Source of the DNA: JAJPHI01 sp035541875
GTDB lineage: Bacteria; Desulfobacterota; Binatia; Binatales; Binataceae
Length of the DNA stretch: 64,000 nucleotides
Assembly (NCBI GenBank): GCA_035541875.1
Contig: DATKML010000041.1
Location: 124,001-188,000, forward strand
Direction: 5' to 3'
Of the stretch, positions 1 through 8,203 are shown piece by piece. The notes under the pieces are model-generated. The model was not told where the DNA came from and ran no database searches. It saw nothing but the letters and a program-made list of their open reading frames with translations. The number at the start of each line of letters is the position of its first letter. Positions within the stretch are counted from its first letter, which is position 1. The position numbers and the translations under genes were made by a program.

Positions 1-599
1 CGGAGCGAGCTGATGCATCGCGCCCACATCAGGCTGCCGAACACGATGTAATCAGCGTAGAGCGGGGCAGCACCGCCCAAAAACGGCTGTGACTTGAGCG
101 TCTGCCGTAGGGGTTCGAGGGTCTGCTTGAAAGCCGGCAGACGCGCTTCGCGATCCTTGCAGTACTCCTCCAACGGCATCCCGAAGCGATCTTCCCGCGT
201 CTTGCGGAAATATGGCTGATCCCCGGGCATGAGATGGGCCCAAATATCGACCGCTACGAAACGGCTAATCGCGCCGTTGAGGACAGTATCGGACCAGGCA
301 TTGTAGAAGCGCGTCAGTGCGCGTCCGTCCGCGCCGCCAAACAGCGATGGTTTCGCGCTGTATTTATCGTCGAGGTACGTGGCGATATTCCACGAATCGA
401 TGATCGGTTCGGTACCATCTACGACGACCGGTACGCGGTCCCATTTCGCGAACGCCAGCAGCGGCTTGTCCTGATAGCGCCAAGGCACCATCTCGACTTC
501 AAGTTGCTTGTGCGCGAGCGCGAGCTTGATTCGCCAGCAGAAGGGGCTGAAGCGCCGATTCGGATCGGCGCCCGCGAGATCATACATCTTGATCGCCAT
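1..599 (-). CDS. Glutathione S-transferase family protein (partial, C-terminus off the window)
   Basis: Reading the minus strand from an ATG at 599-597 gives an open frame running off the left edge. Residues about 3-80 look like a thioredoxin-fold GST N-domain: an early SPFCWRIK segment, then VPVVVDG and a later IIDSWNIATYL, the usual cis-Pro/Ser region that binds the glutathione gamma-glutamyl group. A helical C-domain follows, with the typical GGAAPLYADYIVFGSLMWAR stretch near the cut end. The family conjugates or isomerises electrophiles with glutathione in the cytoplasm; the substrate is unknown. An AGAGAAAG stretch lies just upstream of the ATG. The gene sits about 30 nt downstream of the DUF35 gene on the same strand, so it may be the last gene of that transcript. 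Confidence 0.85.
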   Translation of the reverse strand, partial: MAIKMYDLAGADPNRRFSPFCWRIKLALAHKQLEVEMVPWRYQDKPLLAFAKWDRVPVVVDGTEPIIDSWNIATYLDDKYSAKPSLFGGADGRALTRFYNAWSDTVLNGAISRFVAVDIWAHLMPGDQPYFRKTREDRFGMPLEEYCKDREARLPAFKQTLEPLRQTLKSQPFLGGAAPLYADYIVFGSLMWARCISSL

Positions 600-628
600 C
601 GACTTTCTCTGATGCTTTGGCGAAGATC

Positions 629-1045
629 TTAAGCGCGCGCGAATTTCGGCAGCGTGACTTCCGGCGTCACGTCGTCGAACGCGACTTTCAACGGCATGTC
701 GAGCACGAGTTCTTCGGGCTTAACGCCGACGAGCCAGGTGACCATCCGGACGCCCTCGTCGAGTTCGACGATCACGGGGCTATACGGCACGCAGTCGGCG
801 AATTGCGGCATCATCGGTTGAGTCGCCGTGGTCCACGAGAAAAGCTTGCCCTTGCCCGAGGACTGCGCCCACTCCCATTTGAAGGAGCCGCAGTTAGCGC
901 ACATGTCGCGCGGGATATGGCGCCACGTGCCGCAATCGGTACAACGCTGAAAGCGGAGCTGGTGCTTCTTGCAGAAGGCGTAGAATTCAGCCGCGCGGCC
1001 ACGCGCCTTTGGTAATGGCAATTTGTAGTGTTTTGCGTCAGCCAC
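629..1045 (-). CDS. DUF35 / OB-fold zinc-ribbon protein
   Basis: A 138-residue protein with a rubredoxin-like zinc ribbon (Cys35, Cys38, Cys49, Cys52) followed by an OB-fold half with FSWTTATQP and YSPVIVELDEGVRMVTWLVG, the usual DUF35 pattern that may bind acyl-CoA. These proteins pair with thiolase-like enzymes; in steroid-degrading actinobacteria a DUF35 domain is required by the Ltp2 retro-aldolase. Here the thiolase-like gene lies immediately upstream on the same strand with a 4-nt gap, which supports a heteromeric complex. The start is GTG with a GAGGAG Shine-Dalgarno about 8 nt upstream. Substrate is not inferable from sequence alone. Confidence 0.9.
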   Translation of the reverse strand: MADAKHYKLPLPKARGRAAEFYAFCKKHQLRFQRCTDCGTWRHIPRDMCANCGSFKWEWAQSSGKGKLFSWTTATQPMMPQFADCVPYSPVIVELDEGVRMVTWLVGVKPEELVLDMPLKVAFDDVTPEVTLPKFARA

Positions 1046-1049
1046 GTTA

Positions 1050-2234
1050 TTATCTCCTCAGGATCGCGAGTCCGCCGTCACCAAAGTCACCCCATCCGGT
1101 GACCAGTCCGAGTTGCGCATCTTTGACCTGCCGCTCGCCGCACTCATGACGCAGTTGGCGGGCCGCCTCGACGATATGATTCGTGCCCCATACGTGCGCT
1201 TCGGAATGCAGACCGCCGTGGGTGTTGAGCGGCAGCTCTCCACCCAGCTCGATACGTTCGCTCGTGATGAAGTCCTTGATCTCCCCGCGCTTGCAGAAGC
1301 CCATCGCTTCGATCTGCAGCATCACGACGTAGGTGAAGCAATCGTAGACTTGCAGGAAGTCGAAATCCTTATGGGTCACGCCGGCCATCTGGAAAGCCTT
1401 CGGCGCAGCGAAGGTCAGCCCGATAACGAACGGATCGGGCCGTGCCGGAATATCGTCGGCGGGATACGGATGGCCCTCGGCGACGCCCGAGATATACACC
1501 GGCGGCTTTCGCAGATCGCGCGCACGTTCGGCGGAACTCACGATTACCGCGCAGGCCGCATCGGTCTCGAGACAGCAATCGTAGAGCCGGAATGGATAAG
1601 ACACCCACCGCGCATCGAGGTAGTCCTGCATCGAGAGCGGCCGCCCACGCATCATTGCGCGTTCATTGAGTTGGGCATGTTTGCGCGACGCGACTGCGAT
1701 TCGGCCCATCGCCTCGAACGGCGTGCCATACATCTTCATGTGACGGGTCGCGAGCCAGGCATAGAACTGCACCGGCACCGTCGCCCCGTACGGCAGATAG
1801 TAGGCGCCCACAGTATTCGCCATCGGCATCGGCGGCGGCATCGGAGCCTCGCCGGTTTCAGCGCGCGCGCCACCGCCGCGGACCGGATTAGTGGAGAAGC
1901 CGTTCCATCCGACGGGAATCAGAACGTGATTCGCGATACCGCACGCAACCGCCATCGCGGCACTTTGCAGTGCGACCACCGGGCTGGCTCCACCCATATG
2001 CACGCTCGTCGCGTAACGCATATCGGCGATACCGAGGTTGGCAGCCATATGCTCCGGGGCTGCGCCGAGCGGCGGCCCGATAATTCCATCGATATCGTGT
2101 GGCTTGAGACCCGCATCGGCGATCGCGGCGACGGACGCATCGAGCAACAGTTGCAGCTCGGTCTTGCCCGATCCGCGGCTGAACTTCGATTCGCCGACAC
2201 CTGTGATGCAGGCTTTATCCTTGAGTGAGTACAT
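1050..2234 (-). CDS. Thiolase-like (SCP-x/lipid-transfer type) protein, Cys-less
   Basis: A 394-residue thiolase-fold protein. The N-terminal half has GVGESKFSRGSGKTELQL and an ADAGLKPHDIDGIIG segment typical of the SCP-x/nondecarboxylating subgroup. The position where condensing thiolases carry the acylated Cys reads VHMGGASPVVAL (residues 78-89) and has no Cys. The C-terminal loop reads NTHGGLHSEAHVWG instead of the classical GGHP loop. The enzyme is therefore unlikely to be an ordinary acetyl-CoA acetyltransferase; an Ltp2-like retro-aldolase or a lipid-binding partner is more plausible (inference). It is translated just ahead of the DUF35 gene. A GGAGAGGAG Shine-Dalgarno precedes the ATG. 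Confidence 0.88.
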   Translation of the reverse strand: MYSLKDKACITGVGESKFSRGSGKTELQLLLDASVAAIADAGLKPHDIDGIIGPPLGAAPEHMAANLGIADMRYATSVHMGGASPVVALQSAAMAVACGIANHVLIPVGWNGFSTNPVRGGGARAETGEAPMPPPMPMANTVGAYYLPYGATVPVQFYAWLATRHMKMYGTPFEAMGRIAVASRKHAQLNERAMMRGRPLSMQDYLDARWVSYPFRLYDCCLETDAACAVIVSSAERARDLRKPPVYISGVAEGHPYPADDIPARPDPFVIGLTFAAPKAFQMAGVTHKDFDFLQVYDCFTYVVMLQIEAMGFCKRGEIKDFITSERIELGGELPLNTHGGLHSEAHVWGTNHIVEAARQLRHECGERQVKDAQLGLVTGWGDFGDGGLAILRR

Positions 2235-2421
2235 CGGTTACTCCTCTCCTTCCGGGTTCGGCAAAGCGAACACCGGCTCATGCGTGGATGAACTCTCGAT
2301 TATACGAGCCGATTTTGCAAGCGCATCCCATCTTGCCGGCAAACCGATGCGCTGAGGAATACGCGCCGGCTCTGGCCTGCGCTCCACGATCCTGAAATCC
2401 TCAATGCGAGGAGTCATCACG

Positions 2422-3315
2422 ATGGCTAACACCAGTGAAAAATCCCGATCCGTTGCGCGAGTGGTCCAAGCCGTGAAGACCGTCGAAGGTGCGGGCTTCG
2501 TCGTGAATCGACCTTTCCCGACGAAGCAGCTGATGGAACTCGATCCGTTCCTGCTTCTCGATGAGATGGGGCCGGTGGAACTCGGTGCGGGTGAGGCTAA
2601 GGGTGCGCCGGATCATCCCCATCGCGGATTCGAGACCGTCACATACATGCTGCATGGGCGGATGGAGCATCGCGATTCGCAGGGTAACGCCGGTAAGCTC
2701 GAGCCCGGTGACGTCCAATGGATGACGGCTGGCGGTGGCGTGATTCATTCCGAGATGCCTGAATCAGATTTCGCGCGGCGTGGCGGCCGGATGCACGGTT
2801 TTCAGCTATGGGTGAATCTGCCGCAACGCGACAAGATGATGCGGCCGCGATATCAGGAAATCCCGTCGGACAAAATTCCATCGATCGAGAGTCCGGACGG
2901 CAAAATCAAAGTGCGCGTGATTGCGGGCGAGGCGATGGGTGCGAAGGCGGTCATCGATACGCGCACACCGATCAGTTATCTCCATTACACGCTAGCTCCG
3001 GGTGCGAGGATCGAGCAGAAGCTGCCTACCGATTACGCCTGCTTCGCCTATGTCTTCGAAGGGGCCGGGGAATTCGGATCGAGCACGACCGCCGCGGGAG
3101 AGCATCAGCTCGTGATGTTCGCGAAGGACGGCGAGACGATCAGCGCTGCAGCGACCGGTCCATCATCGCTGGAGTTTTTGCTCGTCGGTGGAGTACCGCT
3201 GGACGAGCCCATCGCGCGCTATGGTCCCTTCGTGATGAATACCAAAGAGGAGATCATGACGGCGATTCGCGACTACCAGAGCGGCCATTTCGGCACGATC
3301 CCACCGCTGCGTTAG
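2422..3315 (+). CDS. Pirin family protein (bicupin)
   Basis: About 297 residues with a two-cupin pirin architecture. The N-terminal cupin has the iron-ligand set in DHPHRGFE (His65, His67) and GGGVIHSEMPE (His109, Glu111), spaced as in known pirins. The C-terminal cupin is recognisable from PISYLHYTLAPGA and from LVGGVPLDEPIARYGPFVMN near the end. Pirins are non-haem iron proteins, some with quercetinase-like dioxygenase activity and others acting as redox cofactors; the role here is unknown. An upstream ATG at 2404 exists, but the ATG at 2422 has GAGGAG 8 nt before it and is the better start. It is divergent from the thiolase-like gene, with a 187-bp gap between them. Confidence 0.92.
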   Translation: MANTSEKSRSVARVVQAVKTVEGAGFVVNRPFPTKQLMELDPFLLLDEMGPVELGAGEAKGAPDHPHRGFETVTYMLHGRMEHRDSQGNAGKLEPGDVQWMTAGGGVIHSEMPESDFARRGGRMHGFQLWVNLPQRDKMMRPRYQEIPSDKIPSIESPDGKIKVRVIAGEAMGAKAVIDTRTPISYLHYTLAPGARIEQKLPTDYACFAYVFEGAGEFGSSTTAAGEHQLVMFAKDGETISAAATGPSSLEFLLVGGVPLDEPIARYGPFVMNTKEEIMTAIRDYQSGHFGTIPPLR

Positions 3316-3318
3316 CCG

Positions 3319-3948
3319 CTAACTCGACTTGTTGCGGACGAGTCGATCGATCCCGGCTGCAAGTTCCTGGGCGAATTGCGCTTCGGCTTTGCTGAGCGCT
3401 GCAGCCATCGCGGCGTAATCGCCCGCAATACCCGGCGTGCTGATGGTCGAGGATGAAGAGTAAAGCGTTGCCCCGTCGGCGTCTTTGATCACCGACCATT
3501 GCGCGACCAGATGCGCGATACCCTGTGCATCGCTTTCAAAGCGATCGACGGTCACTTCGACGCGATAGGCGACGTCCGGTTTACTACCGAACCAGGGGAA
3601 TGTAGCGACGTGCGCTCCTCCCAAGGAAGATGAAAGGTCCAGCTCGAGAACGCGCTTGAAATTCTGATCGAGAGGTTCACTCCATCGCGCTTCGGGCGCG
3701 ATATCAACCTTGTTGTCGGCGGTGCGCGTTACGATATCTGTACGCGCAAGGTAATCCGGAAAGCTAATGGGGCCGAGACCGACTTCGATGGCGCCGGCCT
3801 TAGGCTTGGCGACGACCGGCGTGTCGTTGGCCGAAACGATATAGAAACGGGTCGGGTCGGGGCGCGGCGCCAGAACACTCGAACATCCAGCGCAACCGAG
3901 TGCCGTAAGCATGAGCGCGCAAGCCATACGATGCCACGATCTTCTCAT
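3319..3948 (-). CDS. ABC-type transport auxiliary lipoprotein (PqiC-like, DUF330)
   Basis: A 209-residue putative outer-membrane lipoprotein. It has a basic N-terminus, a hydrophobic stretch and lipobox candidates ending at Cys19 or Cys22 (ALGCAGC). The body has the family pattern DPTRFYIV near the start, AIEVGLGPISFPDYLARTDI, and a late Ala/Glu-rich helix with QFAQELAAGIDRL. Such proteins partner with MCE proteins (PqiB or MlaD type) in trans-envelope lipid movement. It is the last gene of the four-gene operon and overlaps the MCE gene by 4 nt. The end is 3 nt from the convergent pirin stop. Confidence 0.88.
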   Translation of the reverse strand: MRRSWHRMACALMLTALGCAGCSSVLAPRPDPTRFYIVSANDTPVVAKPKAGAIEVGLGPISFPDYLARTDIVTRTADNKVDIAPEARWSEPLDQNFKRVLELDLSSSLGGAHVATFPWFGSKPDVAYRVEVTVDRFESDAQGIAHLVAQWSVIKDADGATLYSSSSTISTPGIAGDYAAMAAALSKAEAQFAQELAAGIDRLVRNKSS

Positions 3949-4919
3949 TGGCCCGCTCCGTTGGGACGACCGCGCACGATCGCGCTCGGGTTACGATTCA
4001 GATAATCGGCAAGTTCGCGCATCGAGCGCGCCGCCTGCGACAGGTCAGTGAGAGTCTGACCGAGTTGATAGGGCAGCGGCGAGCCCGGACCGACCGTCTC
4101 GCGCACGCTCTTCAATGTCGCCTGGGTCTGCTCCAGCGCCACCGTCGCACTCATCGAGGCTTTGCGGATCGATGCGGTCGTCGAGCCAAGTTGCGAGTTG
4201 GCATTGTTGGCGAGGCGCTGGATCGCGTCGGCTGCGGAGCCCAAACGATTGATCGTGCTGGGAAGCACGTCGAGCGAGGCTTTGAGTTGCGCCGACCGCG
4301 CGAGATTGCTCACGGCCGCGACGGTGCCACTCAACTCACTCAGCACTTTGTCGAAATCGATTTTCCCGAGCTTGGTCAGCGCTTCCATCGCGAGTTCCTG
4401 CGCCTGCTCGAAGGCGGTGGGCAGCGTCGGAATTTCGGGGTAAGCGGAATCGGGGGGTGAGAGGAAATGGGCAGGCGTGTCAGGGCGGATATCCAGACTC
4501 ACATAGAGCACGCCAGTGACGATACTTTCAGAGGCGATCTGACCCCGCAGTCCTTTAGCTACGAGGTTACGCACGACTTCTGGATCATCGAGCTCGAGAC
4601 GCCCCGTGCCTTCGTGCACCGTGGTCTTTGAATTAAGGTTGATTACGACCGGGATCAGCAGCGAAGGCGTCTGATTATCGCCGTTGCTGAGGCTCAACAT
4701 TATGTGATCGACAAATCCCACTTCGACGCCCTTGAACTTCACTTTGGCGCCGGGAAACAGGCCATTTACGTCGCCCGTGAAGTACAGCACGTACGAGTAG
4801 CTATGCGTGAAGAGTTTACCGCTCCACAGGATCATAACCGTCGCGATCAGCAACGCCGTGGCGCCAATCACAAAACTGCCGACGGCGGTCGCGTTGCTCT
4901 TTTTCTTGCGATCGCTCAT
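3945..4919 (-). CDS. mlaD: MCE-domain protein (MlaD/PqiB type)
   Basis: A 324-residue inner-membrane-anchored periplasmic protein. One N-terminal transmembrane segment (about residues 13-35) is followed by a single MCE domain (about 43-125) with the characteristic GLFPGAKVKFKGVEVGFV. The long C-terminal part is helical, with Ala/Leu/Gln-rich repeats suggesting a needle or coiled-coil extension. MCE proteins form hexameric rings that guide phospholipids between membranes. The gene overlaps the ATPase gene upstream and the lipoprotein gene downstream by 4 nt each, so translation is coupled. A single MCE domain with a long tail is closer to mycobacterial/MlaD-like forms than to multi-MCE PqiB. 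The gene symbol is by family, not by proven orthology. Confidence 0.9.
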   Translation of the reverse strand: MSDRKKKSNATAVGSFVIGATALLIATVMILWSGKLFTHSYSYVLYFTGDVNGLFPGAKVKFKGVEVGFVDHIMLSLSNGDNQTPSLLIPVVINLNSKTTVHEGTGRLELDDPEVVRNLVAKGLRGQIASESIVTGVLYVSLDIRPDTPAHFLSPPDSAYPEIPTLPTAFEQAQELAMEALTKLGKIDFDKVLSELSGTVAAVSNLARSAQLKASLDVLPSTINRLGSAADAIQRLANNANSQLGSTTASIRKASMSATVALEQTQATLKSVRETVGPGSPLPYQLGQTLTDLSQAARSMRELADYLNRNPSAIVRGRPNGAGQ

Positions 4920-5746
4920 GTCGGTGTGGCATGTCCGCGGGTGAGAAAGCGATGCACCCGCGGGTCCCGGCAGTTGGCCAGGAGATCTTTGGGAGGCCCG
5001 CTGGCGATCATCGTATGGCTCTCGCCGTCGAGAAAAATCGCATCGTCACCGATTGCGAAAATACTCGCGAGTTCGTGCGTCACTACAACCACGGTGGTGC
5101 TGAGGTTGGCGCGCAGTTCGAGGATCAGCTCATCAAGGAGGCTCGAAGTCACCGGATCGAGCCCCGCCGAAGGCTCATCGAAGAAGATCACCTCGGGATC
5201 GAGCGCGATCGCTCGCGCGACGCCGGCACGTTTTTGCATCCCGCCGCTTAGCTCGGCCGGGTAGCGATTTTCGAAGCCTTTGAGACCCACCAACGCCAGC
5301 TTGAGCGCGGCGACCTCGCGAATTTCCGAGACGCTGAGATTAGTAAACTGTGCGAGCGGCAAACTCACATTCTCGATCAGCGTCATTGAGCTCCACAGCG
5401 CACCGCTCTGATACAGCACGCCGAACCGCCGCAGCATTCGCTGGCGTTCCTCCGGCTCAGCTTCGGTAAAATTGTCGTTGCCGTAGTAGATAGCGCCTTC
5501 CGCCGGTTCATCCAATCCGAGCATGTGGCGGAGCAGCGTACTCTTGCCGCATCCGCTACCGCCCATAACGATGAAGATCGAGCGGCGGTTGACCGTGAAA
5601 GTCACGTTGCGCTGTACGATGAAATCGCCGTAAGCCATCGTCAAGTTGCGGACCCGGATATGCGCTTCGGATTCGAGCGGCGGATGGCTCACGTTATCGC
5701 GATTGACCTTCCCCGCTGCGCTGATCGCTTCAGATTCCGATGACAT
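4916..5746 (-). CDS. mlaF: ABC transporter ATP-binding protein, MlaF type
   Basis: A 276-residue ABC ATPase with Walker A GGSGCGKST, a Q-loop region VLYQSGALWSSMT, signature LSGGMQKRAGVARAI and Walker B VIFFDEPSAGLDP, followed by the H-loop VVVTHELASIF. The LSGGM(Q/R)KR signature and the SGAL(F/W)xSxT Q-loop segment are typical of MlaF/Ttg2A-type lipid transport ATPases. It energises the permease encoded upstream, which it overlaps by 17 nt. The N-terminal 25 residues are extra relative to the ABC domain and may reflect a start chosen too early, though no better-placed start stands out. Confidence 0.94.
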   Translation of the reverse strand: MSSESEAISAAGKVNRDNVSHPPLESEAHIRVRNLTMAYGDFIVQRNVTFTVNRRSIFIVMGGSGCGKSTLLRHMLGLDEPAEGAIYYGNDNFTEAEPEERQRMLRRFGVLYQSGALWSSMTLIENVSLPLAQFTNLSVSEIREVAALKLALVGLKGFENRYPAELSGGMQKRAGVARAIALDPEVIFFDEPSAGLDPVTSSLLDELILELRANLSTTVVVVTHELASIFAIGDDAIFLDGESHTMIASGPPKDLLANCRDPRVHRFLTRGHATPT

Positions 5747-6917
5747 GGTAAACGAAGGCCAGGAGCCCGCATGCAGCGACGACCAGGATGATCCCGTTCA
5801 CGACGGCAGCCGTGGTTGCCTCGCCGACCGCCGCGGCGCTGCTGCCGCACTTGATCCCTTGGTAACAGCCTGCCAACGCGATCAGGATACCGTACACCAA
5901 TGACTTGAACAGCCCACCGAAGACACCGGGGGGCCAGATCGCGTGCCTACTTTCTAGCAGATAGGTCTTGAACGTGATCCGTAGCATCCCGACCCCGATA
6001 CTCGCCCCGCCCATCACCCCGATAAAGTCGGAGTAGAGGCACAGCAGCGGCATCATCAGGACCAGCGCAACCATCCGCGGCAGAACGAGAAATTCGATCG
6101 GTGAGATTCCCATCGTCTCAAGCGCCTCGACTTCCTGCCGGACTCTCATCGTGCCGATTTGAGCGGCGAAGGCGGCACCAGTGCGACCCGCCATGATCAC
6201 GGCGGTCATCATCGGTGCCATCTCGCGCGTGATTCCAATCGCGACCAGATCCGCCACGTAGATCGACGCGCCGAACTGCTGGAGTTGCACCGCTCCCATG
6301 AACGCGAGAATCGTTCCCACCAGGAAGCTTATTAGCGCGACGATACCGAGCGCATCTGCTCCGCATTCGCGCATCAGCGTGAACACATCGATTCCGCGAT
6401 AGCGTGCGCGTCCTCGCAGCATCTGTCCGAAGGCGAGCGTTACATCTCCGACAAAATTGATTGCTGCTAAAAACGTCGTGTAGGCACCGATCGCCGCCTC
6501 ACCCGCATGAGTGACTGGTCCCGGGGAGCGCGCGGCGCGTGTTGCTACCTGTTCGACGTTGGTATCGGCGAGTTCGAGTAGACGCGTAGCACCATCGGGC
6601 AATCCGCTGCGGTCGGCTGGTATCTTCTGTTCGCTCGATAACTCTTCGATCGTCGCGACGAATGTCGGCAGGGCGCTGTCCCAATGCCCCAGATGCGAGG
6701 TCTCGAAGGCGATATGTGTGACGCGCGGGCTTTGCTGCAGCTCGCGTCTGACGATGGCGATTGCGCGATCGATTCCGCCTTCGAGTCGCCATGGACCCGC
6801 GAGCCGAATCGTTAGCGTGCCGTCGGCCGAGCGGCTGCACGAAACGCTGAGCTGTGGAGTATCTGCGTCAGCGCGCATCGCGATCGGCGCTGTCACCGCG
6901 CGACGGCCGGACTCCAT
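5730..6917 (-). CDS. mlaE: MlaE-family lipid ABC permease with N-terminal STAS-like domain
   Basis: A 395-residue protein. The first 125 residues look like a soluble STAS-type domain (TLTIRLAGPWRLEGG and an HIAFETSHLGHWDSALPTF segment), as found in many MlaE fusions. The membrane part has the MlaE hallmarks RGRARYRGIDVFTLMRECG, ITREMAPMMTAVIMAGRTGA, then EVEALETMGISPIEFLVLPR and a C-terminal YQGIKCGSSAAAVGEATTAAVV. It is the first gene of the four-gene minus-strand operon permease-ATPase-MCE-lipoprotein. The role is inner-membrane permease for phospholipid or other hydrophobic compounds. The divergent/upstream neighbour at 6949 is co-directional and 31 nt away, so it may be in the same transcript. 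Confidence 0.94.
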   Translation of the reverse strand: MESGRRAVTAPIAMRADADTPQLSVSCSRSADGTLTIRLAGPWRLEGGIDRAIAIVRRELQQSPRVTHIAFETSHLGHWDSALPTFVATIEELSSEQKIPADRSGLPDGATRLLELADTNVEQVATRAARSPGPVTHAGEAAIGAYTTFLAAINFVGDVTLAFGQMLRGRARYRGIDVFTLMRECGADALGIVALISFLVGTILAFMGAVQLQQFGASIYVADLVAIGITREMAPMMTAVIMAGRTGAAFAAQIGTMRVRQEVEALETMGISPIEFLVLPRMVALVLMMPLLCLYSDFIGVMGGASIGVGMLRITFKTYLLESRHAIWPPGVFGGLFKSLVYGILIALAGCYQGIKCGSSAAAVGEATTAAVVNGIILVVAACGLLAFVYHVIGI

Positions 6918-6948
6918 TCCGACGCTTCGTCATGTGTGTCGTTCTAGC

Positions 6949-8040
6949 CTACTCCGCGCGTGGTGGCAGGCTCTCGAACCACGGCATCACGAGCCGTTCG
7001 TTAATCGAGTAGGTCAACGCGTGTCCCCACTCCGGCAGCTCTTCGTACTTGATGTTGTACTGCAGGCTCGTGAGCAGTTCGTTGGTCTGGCGCGTGAAGG
7101 TGACTGGAAAAATGAAATCGTGCACACCGTGAATCACGAAGATTGGGAGTTCGCGACCACTGCCAGTGCGAAGGAGAGGGTCGGCCGCCATGTGTAGCGC
7201 GCCGGCGACGGGTGCGAGGGCAGTGAACTTTTCGTGCTTCTCCAATCCCATGATGTAAGTGAAGATGCCGCCGTCGGAGAGTCCCGTCAGATAGATTCGC
7301 GAACGGTCGATGGAGTATTTCTCGGCGACCTCATCGAGCATCTGCATCACTGACCGTGTATCGGGACTTCCGACTGTCATGGTCCAGGTTTCGACGAGCG
7401 ACTTAGGTGAGAGCAGGATATAGCCCTTGGTGCGCGCCGACCGCAGCCACGTCCAGATATATTCGTAACCCTGCCCGTAACCACCGTGCAGGCAGATAAT
7501 CACCGGCCACTCCCTGGACGGTGAATAATTCTCGGGTACGTAAAGCGAATAATCGGAGCGGTTTCCCTGGCGCTCGAAATGGGAGAACCCAACCGGCGCG
7601 GTGTTGGCTGGATCGGCGGGCCGATCGGCCGCCACGGAGTCCGCCCCTTCGACAGCGAAGTGTTGCGCGAGAATCGGGAGTTCCGCTCGCAATTCATAAA
7701 GGGTGTAAAGTCCACGCACCAGGCTGCTCCGACTACGCAGGAAGATCTCCACCCAATGCTGGCTCGGCTCGGCCATGAATAGATTCATCGCCCGTTCAAG
7801 CGCGGCTACACCGATCAGAAATTGTTTGTGGAACTCAGCGCGATCTTCCGGCGGCGTATTAGCTCCCAATTCGTTATTGAACCGGCGAAAGGTATCGCCA
7901 GTGGCGGCAACGAGACGCGCCTGCAGGCCGCGCAACTCACCGGGACGCACTTCCTCCTGAATCGCTTCAAAGGTGTTGAGGAAATTGAGCAGTGCAGGTT
8001 CGTAGGAACTAACCTGCTGAGCATAGGTATCGGATGCCAT
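6949..8040 (-). CDS. Alpha/beta hydrolase of the esterase/phospholipase type
   Basis: A 363-residue protein with a helical N-terminal region (about 1-140) of unknown function, then an alpha/beta hydrolase fold. Visible elements are the oxyanion strand ending VIICLHGGYGQG, the nucleophile elbow TGLSDGG (Ser), an acid candidate in IHGVHDFIFP, and a late His in WGHALTYS. The pattern resembles predicted esterases/PHB-depolymerase-like peptidases. No signal peptide is visible. Position directly upstream of the Mla permease on the same strand suggests a lipid- or ester-related role (inference only). The 5' side faces a divergent promoter region at 8041-8203. Confidence 0.85.
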   Translation of the reverse strand: MASDTYAQQVSSYEPALLNFLNTFEAIQEEVRPGELRGLQARLVAATGDTFRRFNNELGANTPPEDRAEFHKQFLIGVAALERAMNLFMAEPSQHWVEIFLRSRSSLVRGLYTLYELRAELPILAQHFAVEGADSVAADRPADPANTAPVGFSHFERQGNRSDYSLYVPENYSPSREWPVIICLHGGYGQGYEYIWTWLRSARTKGYILLSPKSLVETWTMTVGSPDTRSVMQMLDEVAEKYSIDRSRIYLTGLSDGGIFTYIMGLEKHEKFTALAPVAGALHMAADPLLRTGSGRELPIFVIHGVHDFIFPVTFTRQTNELLTSLQYNIKYEELPEWGHALTYSINERLVMPWFESLPPRAE

Positions 8041-8120
8041 CGGCCGCGCCTCCCGTTTCGACGAGCTTATAACAATCGCATCGTTTTCCGCACACGAAAG
8101 TTTGCGCTCCCCTTTCGCCC

Positions 8121-8168
8121 TTGACGCTCAGCCGGGACCTTCGCTATAAACCAAGCAATCGTTTGCTT
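8121..8168 (+). promoter_or_regulatory. Sigma70-type promoter with overlapping palindromic operator
   Basis: A TTGACG hexamer at 8121-8126 and TATAAA at 8145-8150 are separated by 18 nt, close to the sigma70 consensus. At 8153-8168, covering the expected transcription start, lies AAGCAATCGTTTGCTT, a 16-bp inverted repeat symmetrical at 14 of 16 positions. It precedes the ferritin-like gene, and the TetR gene at 9236 is the obvious candidate repressor (inference). Confidence 0.65.
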
Positions 8169-8203
8169 TAGCCCAAACATTTGCCCCGGCGGAGGTTCGT
8201 CCG

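Noticed and set aside
1113..2228. Long plus-strand open frame opposite the thiolase-like gene
   Set aside because: It is Arg/His-rich, has no known domain and is a shadow of the minus-strand gene in a GC-rich codon pattern.
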